A DNA stretch of 64,000 nt from Haliotis asinina (taxonomy: Eukaryota; Mollusca; Gastropoda; Lepetellida; Haliotidae). The stretch is from the NCBI RefSeq assembly GCF_037392515.1, contig NC_090291.1, positions 15,899,501 through 15,963,500 on the forward strand. The letters are read 5' to 3'. Both the position numbers and the translations under genes were made by a program. A model generated the notes under the pieces. That model was not told the origin of the DNA. It saw only the letters and a list, made by a program, of their open reading frames with translations, and did no database searches. Of the stretch, positions 27,801-39,800 are shown one piece after another (position 1 is the stretch's first letter; each line of letters starts with the position of its first letter).

Positions 27801-30800
27801 TGTCAGAAGTTTCTGTAATGTCTTTATCAATTGGCTCTGTATTGTTAGTGTCCTTTAAGGCTTTATCAAGAGGTTCTCTAATACAGATTTCATGAGACGG
27901 TTCTGTAAAGGCAATCATCTGTAATGTGACTTTCAAAATGTTCTGTAACTTAAATTTCATTATCAAGATGTTCTGCAAGGCAGTTGTCCTTGTCAAAAGG
28001 TTCTGTAGTGTAAGCATCTTTATCAAAGGGCTCAGCAGTGTCCTGAACTCTTTCAACCCCAGTCAACCAGAAGTTTTTACTGCTGTGACACCAAGCTCCC
28101 AGAAACTTTGCCATGATAGGTGAAACCTATGTCAATCAAGAAAACATATCAGCTTGTAAAACATTGCTACCACATGTCACACACAATTTGAAGGATCTGA
28201 TCTGTTGATAGATATGAAGTCCTTTTCATATTTTCTCAAATAATGCAATTAAAACTAAAGTTTATTTTTAATGGAAATGCAAGCACACACATTCATAATT
28301 ACCAGATAAACTATGAATGAAGAAAAACTGTCAGTTTTTACATTTGTATATTATAGTCTTACCTTTTTCTTTAATATGTTCATCTTTATGTAATCAGAAA
28401 ATTATTATAACATATTACGTGTATGGTGGCCTATTTCCTGATGACAGTGGCTTTCCGTTAATACCTCCTTTTTGGAAGCTTGGTATGAAAAATTGTAAGA
28501 AGGTTGTTTGCTTGGTATTGTTTGAAAGCTTTGTAATCAGTAGAGTCATTATTAAATGATATCTCATATATAAGCCGAACCCCTTCTACAGACTGCATTT
28601 TTTTTTTGTCCTCAAAATTCGGCATATATACGGTACCTTGCCTAAACTATTTTCACATTTATACAAAACAACTTTAAGACTAGTTGGTTTCGAATGATGT
28701 TTTTTTCACCACAGTCTGGTATGAAGATTGTGATTGGTCCTAAACAACCATCTAAAGTAGCCAGTCGTATTACACTATTTTACAGCAATGGATACTGTCA
28801 TCATGTGTGGTAACTTTTAGATTTAGACAAAAGTCGTGGGTAAAATCTTGTTATTCTGAACATTATAAGCAAGAAATCCCCTAACATTTCAAATTATGAA
28901 CTATACGGAACAGCAAAACAGACGCAACTCTGATTTTTTTGTCACAGAAATAGCTCTTACATAGATTTTCACGGTAAGTTTCATGGCCAAGTGTGAAGAT
29001 CAAGGTGACGAAAGTCAAAGATTGACTTATGCAATTGCATGAAGAGAACTTTGATTTCCATAGTCTGTTTTTAGATATGTCAGGTACATTAGGTACTTTT
29101 TGCACAAAATATACATACATACAGACATATAGACAAACAGACCTAGAGACAGACAGTTATGTGTGACTTTGACTTGATGAATATTGCCATGCCAGCTGTT
29201 GTTCTTTTAAACAATTTGCTAAGTCCTGTGATTACGTTGTCAATCAAGCACAGAATTACAGTACTGCCAGTATTTCACAGACCATTGAATTTGCCCACAT
29301 GAAATCCTGGCTTCAGCAGCTGATTAAGGTCAAGAATAGGACTACACAGTATTACCGGTATATCTATGTATGGCAATATGCTTTTGAAATGACACATATT
29401 GCAATAATCTTTCTGAGATATGGCATATTGGGTAAAGAACATAAATGATGCTTTTTGGGATGATTTTCATGGTTTGAATTATCATCTGCACAGACTTTCA
29501 TTCACAACAAATGTTTTCCGTCTATTTGATGACAGAACTGCATGCTGTAATACCCGTAATTTTATGAAAAGGAAAATAGAATCCCTGACCATGCTACCAA
29601 ATTTTATGATTGCTGTTATCAGAACCATAACATATATGATTAGGGGCAAAGAATGTAGAAAATTGACCAACATGTTCAATTAGTGGCACATGCTGTCAAA
29701 CACTTTCGCTCCCAATATAATGCAGTTGGGTACCTGAATGACATATATTGCAACACAGTCTATTTGCCATAACACTGTCGTAGTCAACGGTACAATGCCA
29801 GTCCTTATATGTTGACAGTAGAGTTTGACCTGACCTAGATAAACATCACCAAGCCACCTGTTGTTCATTTCATGTTGAAATATGAAATGTGTCTCTCATG
29901 ACGTTGTGGGGACTTATGACTTTATTGATTCTTTCCAAGCTTACAGATTATGTATACCTAAATGGTATTAAATTGTAAGATAAATGATTTAATGGATAGA
30001 TTTATTTCTTAGTAAATGTTCCCATTTGTTGAATTGTTCAATTCTTTTGATATGTTAGTATCTGATAATTTAGTAGAAACACAAGAACCAAGGCCGAGAT
30101 AAGCTGATCATCTGGGTAAAATAGGCACAGAAAATGTCCAATTACTCATTGAAAAATAATTCTTGTGTACAAATTACGTATTTAAAATGTTTGATACATA
30201 AAAAAGTTCAAAACGTAAGCATATGGTATACATTTATAAAAAATCGCTTGTGCAATGAAAAGTCATTGCTTGCTATCAAGTTATGCTGTTAGTATAGGAC
30301 TAGTGTTGTTCTGTCTGGAATGAGTGTTTTTTTATGAGATCATTTCTATTATGTTTAAGTTGGTTCTGATTAAGTATGACACAAGGCTGTAGATATCTGC
30401 TTAGTAAACATACTCAATGATATACAGTAGAATACTTTCATAATGAACAGAGATATAACGAACTGACGGATATAGCGAACTGTTTTAAAAGTCCCGAATA
30501 AACCACTATATGTCATCATGTAAAAAAGTCTTGAATAACGAATTCTGTATAATGAACCTACCGGCTATAGCGAACTGATTTGTAATCCCCGCGAGTCCCA
30601 GGTAACACTAATTAACGGTGTGAATAACGAACAGAGCAAACTCAATCAGTGTCAGTGCCAGTTACCGATGCTCACTTTGAAATCCTCGGCAGTCCCAATT
30701 AACACACTAATTAATAGTGTGAATAGTCAATTCAGCAAACTCAATTGACATTGTGAAGGCCGTTTCTGATTAGCGTGACGGAATATCCTGAGTTGATTCG

Positions 30801-33800
30801 GAATGCGATAATGACAACACAAACAGTGATGAAACAAACCAGGTCCCACCTTCATTCGCAGGCTTTACATCCTCCGGCAATCTGATTGGCTAACACTTTT
30901 GTGTACAAAACACACTCCAGTTTTTTTCACCCACGTGAAGTTGTAGTTTGCATTATCAACCAATCAGATTGGTGGAGGTAGTAAGGCCCGTCGCTGACGA
31001 CCTAGCTTTGTATACTTCCGGCGAGTGACGAGTGTGTAATTGTCTGGTTTTCGATCACGTTGCTGTGATTTCGTGATGCACCCTTGCAGGTTATATGGTA
31101 AGGGGGTTGGATAGTAAACCGAGACGTAGTTTATCGATTTTCAGACCCGCGGTGGGTGCCTGTGTAAGATTACTGACTTTGTAGTGAAAAGAACGTTATA
31201 TGAATGAATGAATGTATGAATAAACTGAGCAGGAATGTGTTGTACTGTATGTTTTGTTGTACTTTCAATGGATTTTTGTGAATAGCGAACTACGGATATA
31301 ACGAACTAATTTCAGGGACCCCTTATAGTTCGTTATGAAAGTTTTTGACTATATACTTAGGTGAGTAAAATCACTGAAATACCCACATATTTCAAAACAA
31401 TATGTAATGGAAAATGAAATACCCACTCAACATTCATAATACCCACTCCGAAAAAACAAAATACAGTGGACACAGTACCCACATGAGCTAAATCTTATTC
31501 TAGAAGACTTTATTGTCAACAGTATTGTTTAATGGCCGGGGTTACTCTATATTACTAGATGATCTGATTGTTACATATACTGTACCTTTCTTCAAACTCT
31601 AAAAGTAAGGAACAATCTATTTTAATCAATGAAGTCATTTATTAATCTTGTACCTTTCTTATGCAAACTGTTTGTTGTCCCACTAGCATGTTATCATTAA
31701 AGGGGCACTGATGCGGAGCATTTTCCGTGGACTGGTGCAAACTTTTGTTATTGTTTTTCTCCCGTGAGTACCCGGATGATATCCCAGAATTCGTGACTGG
31801 TTCGTGACCTCTGCTGCGCAGTCCGTAAGCGCAATTGATAGTTTAATTATAGACAGATCAACTGAGGTGAAGTCAATTGTACTTCATTACAAATGTATTA
31901 TGAAAACAAATGAAACACTTTGAAGGTTAATCATCTGCCAGTGGTAGAAATGGTAAAAAACTATTAGGACGGAAAAATAACGAAGCCAATGTACGTCTCT
32001 ATATTTTGTCTCATAACCCTAATTAGTTTATTGTCATATTTGTATGATTCTGAAAATTAATAAAAGAACACACGATTTGCTTATACTCATAGTAAATTTC
32101 TAACATAACAGCAACATTTCTACATTGTATAGATTGCCAATGTGGATCCTATTTCACATACATACGCGATCTAGTGTGTGTTTTCTCTCATACAGATTCT
32201 GCTGAATGCTACAACAAATAAATTAAAACAAAATGCAAACAATGAACGTAAAACAGACTAATTTTATAGCAACAGTGTCAGGCTACTACCTTGTTCAGGA
32301 ATGTATCCATCAATATCCACGTAAAAGAAATCGTATTCCATTCATCTGCAGCTGGTAAATAATCCTGCTCTGTGTCGCGTGTCTTACAACTGTCTCATTT
32401 GCGAAAAAGTAACACATCGTTTCACGTCTTTCGTTGGTGAAAACTAGATAAACCTCTCATTGGTCTCCCAAGATAGCACACCTGGCAACTAATTGTATGA
32501 TGTCCACTATTCTAAGTAATTTAGTTGACCAATATTGAGCAATCAATCAATCAATGCAAGGGTGGTTAATTCTTTGAAGGGAGGATGTTGTTTTTGCACT
32601 CACACTTTACGACAGGGTGTAGTCATCTACACACACTGCCTTTTGACAAATCCGCTAGAAGAACAAAAGTAATTAATCAATCAGTGTGTTATCGGTTAAT
32701 CCTTTGATCGATGTTTGTTTTTGTAACTCAGGTGATAAACCCTCTTGCATCACTTACATGCACATATTACATAACATACAATACATTTGCCATTACAGAC
32801 CTTAATTTGTAATGTTCAGTATTTACTCCAGACAGGAGAAATGCCAAATGGGAACCTTTGTTGAGTAACCGAAGTGGTGTTGCTACTAATTATACCTGTT
32901 ATAAATTCATGAATTGACCATCAAGAGAATGATGACAAATAACACGTGTAGGTTTACACCATCAAACGCGAGTTACAGCAAGGAAGATGTAATCTCTGTG
33001 TCGCATGCAGCCTGAAAACACTTATGGGCCGAAACTGTTTTGAGGATACCAACGGAATTTCGTTACATAAGGAATACACACAGGCATTTGCTGTGTACTT
33101 TGGTAAATAAGTGAAATAAGTTTTTTTAACGTAAGACAATTTTCAGATTTCTCTACCAAAGCCAAGGTCGTCGTTTTTTTGTGTACGAATTCAAATAAAT
33201 CAACTGTGTGTTTTATTATCATAAATAATAAACCATTGTAGCTACCATAGCTAACAAAATTTACGTATGCTATTTGCTATCACAGCTCAACCAACACTCA
33301 AAACTACCTAAATATAAAGCTTTGCAATCTTCCGTACTGAAACAAATGGGTTGCTACGTGCCTGTAGACATCATATTTTCATGTAACATGATTAAATATA
33401 GAGGTTAAAAACACAGAAATAGGATCAAATTGGATCAGTAAGTATACCATCCAAGCATCCGAAAAGAACTACACTGCTGGGATATATGGTTACGATCAGA
33501 CAAGGAATACCATGGATATTTTTAAACAAATGGCATGTGATGGGCATCCGGCCTCCTGACTGTTTAAGTGAAGAAATTTTGCTAATATGGACAGGAGCCC
33601 AGTTCCTTTGTCCGTCACGGTCGAAGGAGTGGGCGCTGACCAATTTGCGGTCTGCTTTCGTAATTAGACCGTTGGCGAGAAGCATTATTCGCTCCGCATC
33701 AGTGCCCCTTTAAGTCAAATGTTCCAGGACAAGATAGCAGACGTCTATATATTTTGAGTGGATCATGTCTCACCAAAATGTTAATAAATCTGCGTAGAGA

Positions 33801-36800
33801 CATTATTTTGACTATATACATGCTCTGTGCTGTTTGCTGTTTATGCCGTATACATTTTGACCCTTTTTATCCCCCGGCATGTAATGTGGGGGGATATAGT
33901 CGATGCCTCATCTGTCTGTCCATCCATCTGTCCATCCATCTGTTCGTAATCATTTTGTTTCCGGAGCATAACTCAGAAAACATTCAAATTTTTAAGCCAA
34001 ACTTGATAGATATAATAATCTGAACCTATGGTTGTGCATTTTGCTATTTACAGATTTTTGGCATTTTTTCTATTTTTTTTTTGTATTTCCATGGAATGTT
34101 TTGGTGTAAGTCTAATGGTGGGGTAGGGCTTCGTTTCAGCAGCAGAACTCAAAAAAACTTTTATATCTTTCAGCAAAACTTGGTAGATATGTGTTGTAGA
34201 CCCCAAAGTGGTGCCTGTGATTGATCATTTTCTTGTTTTCCATGGAAACCTTTAGGACTTAGTCTCAAATGGAGGCTTCGTTTCCTGAGCAGAATTCAGA
34301 AACCGTTCAATATTTTCCTGCAAGACTTGTTAGATATATCAGTCAGAACCTAAAGTGGTGCCTTTTAGCTATTTACAGGTTTTTGTATTTGATGATTTTC
34401 TCGGTTTCCATAAAAACATTTCGGACTTTGTCTCAAAATGGAGGGATGGGCTTCATTTCTTCAGCAAAACTCAAAAAACAGTGTTTCCAGTGGTTTTGAA
34501 AATTGCCGGTGGCTTATGCCGAGAGGGTCTAAACATTCCTGAACTGGTTCTTATCTGGAGAGGAAGTAATCAGTATTTATAACGAAATACTGTCAATAAA
34601 AGTGTTGCAGGGTGTGCTGTTCATTAGACCTACATTAAATACAATAATCGATCCGATGTCATGCTGAGGCAATCAGAAAATGATTTCAAGCCGTCGAACT
34701 ACATTCAGTAAATGTGTTCAGAATGCCATTAAATAAATTTAATAAACAAATGAATAAATCAACAACAGCATTCATAAAAGTTGTCAAATGTACATATAAA
34801 TTACTCTGTTCATCCTATTGTGTGATTGTGTAGTTTTAGTCTAGTCACTGACAGGTGACATCTCAGCTTTCGCCACCTCATTCTTTACGCTCAGACACAA
34901 TGTTTTAGAAGAAAACGCCCATGAAGTATATTTGTCACAGGTAATAACGCTGCACGATATATCCTGTAGGTTCCATAATTTACTTACTGATAGCGATTTC
35001 TTGCTTAATTTGTTCAAAATACCATTGTTTTACCCGAAACATTCGTCTAAATCTAAAAGTTTTCGTTTACAAGGACAACAATACTGTAATATTATTGGCT
35101 GCCTTGGGTCACATGCTTGATTTTGGCCAATCGCAATCCCTATAGCAGACTGTGCCGACGCGTCATTAGAAACCATTTTTTATTCAATAAAATCGCTTCT
35201 TACAACTGTGAAAATACTCTCGGCAGTCACTGAGACCCTGAAGTGGCAGACCCCAAAGTGGTGCCTTTACAGGATTTTGTGCTTTATTGTTTTCTCAGTT
35301 TCCATGGTAACATTTTGGACATGGTCTCAAAATGGAGGGATGGGCTTAGTTTCCGGAGCAAAACTCGAAAAACGTTGAATAGTTGTCTGCAAAATTTGGT
35401 AGATATGCCAGTCAGAACCTAAAGTGGTGCCTTTTGCTATGTACAGGTTTTAGTGATTTTTCTTTTTCCATGGAAACGATTCGGTTTTAATCTCAAAATG
35501 GAGTGATGGGCTTCCTTTCCGGAGCACAACTCAAAAACTGTTTAATATCTTTCAGCAAAACTTGACAGATCTTTGAGGCAGACCACAAAGTGGTAATTTT
35601 TGCTATTTACATAGTTTTAGCATTTTTATTTTTCCAGTTTTCCATGGAAATGCTTCAAACTTAGTCTAAAAGGTCATCAAGTAACCTTGAGATGATTTGT
35701 CCTTTCAAATATTTTGGGGGCCGGGGGATATGTCATCTTCTGATGACTCTTTGAAGTATGTGTATTTAGGGAAAAAAGTACCGCCATTTTGTATTGCTTA
35801 TAAAAGCACATCTTATTGTTGAATGCTCTCGAACTTGTATTATTTCTATTTTTGGAATAGTGGTGCGGTAGTCTAGTGTTTAAAGCTTTACCTGTCACAT
35901 CAAAGTCCGGGTTCGATTCCCCACATAGAAACTATGTATGAAGTCCATTTCTGATGCCCTCTGCTTTGATATTGATGGAATGTTGTTAAAAGTGGCATAA
36001 AACCAAACTCACTGTACTTTAGATTATTTTATTCAACCACATTAGTTTTGCATATTATGTGTCATCTTTTATCATTGTCTTGTTATTGCCCCAGAAAAAT
36101 GTGAAATGACTTGTTTCAAATTTATTAATACTAGTTTTGGGAGGATTTTGGAGAGTTGAGAACAGCTGGCAGAATTAATCATTTAAGAACTGTAATTCTG
36201 CCAAGTGAAGTGAGATGTTTTGTTGACCACGATGTCATTAATGTTGCACATCGTTTAGACTTATTTTCATTGTTACTAAGTTAGTATCGGGCATATCATC
36301 TATTTCATGGTTGAATTATGTACGTAACTATTCAGGGGGCCTCTGAGTCCAGTCCAAACCCATTGCTGGCATAGTGTCGATAATGTTTATTTCTTAGAAC
36401 ATATCCATATAAATTTTGTTTTCTCTCTCTGTTAACGGGAAAAGTGAGAAAAAATGTTCCATGTATTTTGTAAAGTTTGTGTTGTATGTAAACAATAAAG
36501 GTATCCCCACGTTTCTTTAAGGTAAGTAAACATTTCTCTTCGCTTGTACTTATCACAGATGCCTCTCTAGTTTGGTTAAATAATGTTAATTGTATCAACC
36601 ATTATCTGTCCAGTATTTAGGCTTGGCATATGTAGATAATAAATGTTACAGATGAGATTTTGTTATGCTTTTCAACAGAAAAAAGTTAATTTTATTTGAC
36701 AAGGTAAATGTTTGATATATGATTTTTTGGAAATATGTATATTAAATCCTTTGGTTGACACCCTACTGATTTAGCAACCTAATGTTTCTGGACAAAATGA

Positions 36801-39800
36801 TCAAAATACCATCTATAGGATTAAACTTGACACATAGATCATTATGTGTTTAAATGTAAATTCTCTTTAATATATCATCGAATATATGTAATGACAATAA
36901 CAATGTCCTGTTGGAATTATCACATGGAGAAAATAGTAAATAAAACATACTTGTCTTGTTTCCTTATTACTGCTAGTATGTAGAAAATAGGTAGAATTGT
37001 GTTAAAGCACACAGCACAAACAAACAACCGTGGGAAATTCAGCATTTTCATCTACAGTTTGGACAGTGTGTTTGTACAGTAACCCCATCCATTTGTCTAA
37101 CACAACCTTTTGTAGATGTAATAAAGAAATGACATAAAAAAAACTGTACTTACAGCTTTGGTTCCACAGTAACGTGGGGTGGTGGGGTAGCCTAGTGGTT
37201 AAAACATTCACTCATCACGCCAAAGACCAGGGCATGGGCACAATGTTTGAAGCCAATTTTCCCCTCACTCACTAACTCCATATTAGCAAAAATCTATGAA
37301 AAATAAAATACATAAAAGCACATAAGAATTTTCAAGCTTCCACATTAACAGTTGGGGCCAGTGGTTGCACTCAGCTACCCACATGTTTCTACTTCTAGTA
37401 AACAGTGCATTGGGAGCGACTTGTAATATTTGTGGATGACTTGTATATATGAATTGTATATATCTTCCTTTGTTTATTCAGGGATTATTGGATGTAAGAC
37501 TCAGGGATTATTGGATGTAAGACTAACAGTCTCAATGAATTGCAGTTTATTTTGTGCATACATGTATGAACATACTGGGACTGTGATTTAGTAAAACTTC
37601 GTAAGGCATAAATCTTGTTAGTATGTTGTGCACTGAATGTTTCAGTGTGTGGGTTCAACATTTTCAACATGTATATATTGGACTGTTTACAGTTTATTCA
37701 TTTTGCAATTTATTTTTCAAGTGGAGGCTGGTTGTTGGGGATATTGACCTGATGCTGGTTAGAATTGGTCCTTGGTAGCCCATACTTGTTATTAAAGGCG
37801 ACATGGGATTGGATGGTCTAGCTAACTGACTTGGTTGACCAATATTGTTGTAGATTTATGCTCATGTAGTTAAGACTGCATTGTCTGGTCCAGACTCAAT
37901 TGTGTACCATGCACATAAGAGGAAGCTGGTGTTACACACTGGACATGTACATAGGGATTGATTTTGCATTACTCTGTCTTAAATATTAATCTCTTTCGTT
38001 TGAATCCATACAAGTGTTGTGTCACCGATAGATTGTTCGAAGTGAAGTGACTGTTTTCCTGGATTATCTGATTATCTGATTGTGAGTCCAATGTTTATGT
38101 TGCTAAGAAGATTGATGCTTATAATTTTGATAGTAACAAATAAACCCATTTAAGTTGAAAAGGATCCCCAGTCAGATGGGAAATTCAGAATCTAAAGAAA
38201 TACACTTGCTTCATTCAGGACTTGGGCATTGCAGTGAGGGCAAGGCAGTAGGGAGAATATTGTGACTCGGGCTGTGAGACAGACGACATTGCAGTGAGGG
38301 CAAGGCAGTAGGGAAAATATTGTGACTCAGGGGCTGTGAGACAGACGACATTGCAGTGAGGGCAAGGCAGTGGGGAAAATAATGTGACTCAGGGGCTGTG
38401 AGACAGACGACATTGCAGTGAGGGCAAGGCAGTAGGGAAAATATTGTGACTCAGGGGCTGTGAGACAGACGACATTGCAGTGAGGGCAAGGCAGTAGGGA
38501 AAATATTGTGACTCAGGGGCTGTGAGACAGACGACATTGCAGTGAGGGCAAGGCAGTGGGGAGAATATTGTGACTCAGGGGCTGTGAGACAGACGACATT
38601 GCAGTGAGGGCAAGGCAGTGGGGAAAATATTGTGACTCAGGGGCTGTGAGACAGACGACATTGCAGTGAGGGCAAGGCAGTGGGGAAAATATTGTGACTC
38701 AGGGGCTGTGAGACAGACGACATTGCAGTGAGGGCAAGGCAGTAGGGAAAATATTGTGACTCAGGGGCTGTGAGACAGACGACATTGCAGTGAGGGCAAG
38801 GCAGTAGGGAAAATAATGTGACTCAGGGGCTGTGAGACAGACGACATTGCAGTGAGGGCAAGGCAGTGGGGAAAATATTGTGACTCAGGGGCTGTGAGAC
38901 AGACGACATTGCAGTGAGGGCAAGGCAGTAGGGAAAATATTGTGACTCAGGGGCTGTGAGACAGACGACATTGCAGTGAGGGCAAGGCAGTAGGGAAAAT
39001 ATTGTGACTCAGGGGCTGTGAGACAGACGACATTGCAGTGAGGGCAAGGCAGTAGGGAAAATATTGTGACTCAGGGGCTGTGAGACAGACGACATTGCAG
39101 TGAGGGCAAGGCAGTAGGGAAAATAATGTGACTCAGGGGCTGTGAGACAGACGACATTGCAGTGAGGGCAAGGCAGTGGGGAAAATATTGTGACTCAGGG
39201 GCTGTGAGACAGACGACATTGCAGTGAGGGCAAGGCAGTAGGGAAAATAATGTGACTCAGGGGCTGTGAGACAGACGACATTGCAGTGAGGGCAAGGCAG
39301 TAGGGAAAATAATGTGACTCAGGGGCTGTGAGACCGATTAATAAACTACAGTCATCAAATGTTACTGTTAGTTTTACAGTATCCATGCTGAAATGCACCC
39401 AGATTACTCTGTCCTGATACAGACTCCATACAGACCTCTTTCTTTTTGACTGGAGTCCAGTTTTGTTTTGCTTTTTAACTTGAATTTAGCAGGAAGGAAG
39501 GGTGATAATGGGTCATATGTGTGGTCATGTTAGTTCATTCCCCAGGCAGGTTCTGTAATGTTTACATTCTTTGAAAGCCATAATGCTCCTTTCGGTATCC
39601 ATGCAAGGATGTGGTTTGATGATTCTCAGTTGCTAGCAGTGTTTGGCCTTATTCAGTTATTTGACATAATGGATAGTATTATCTTGGCAGAAAAGTAAAG
39701 ATAACGTGACAGTCAAGCATTTGTCATCAGACGAAATATGTCGTGAACAGGCTTTAGAATGAGATTTTCTATGAGATGCCAATGCAGCATCAAAACAATA

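Noticed and set aside
27775..28056. Minus-strand frame with Leu/Thr/Lys repeats
   Set aside because: It is the antisense reading of the 30-bp junction-derived array; the periodicity comes from the repeat.
38224..39335. Regular repeat array that could be mistaken for a CRISPR array
   Set aside because: The units are head-to-tail 62-mers with no unique spacers, in an animal intron. It is a minisatellite.
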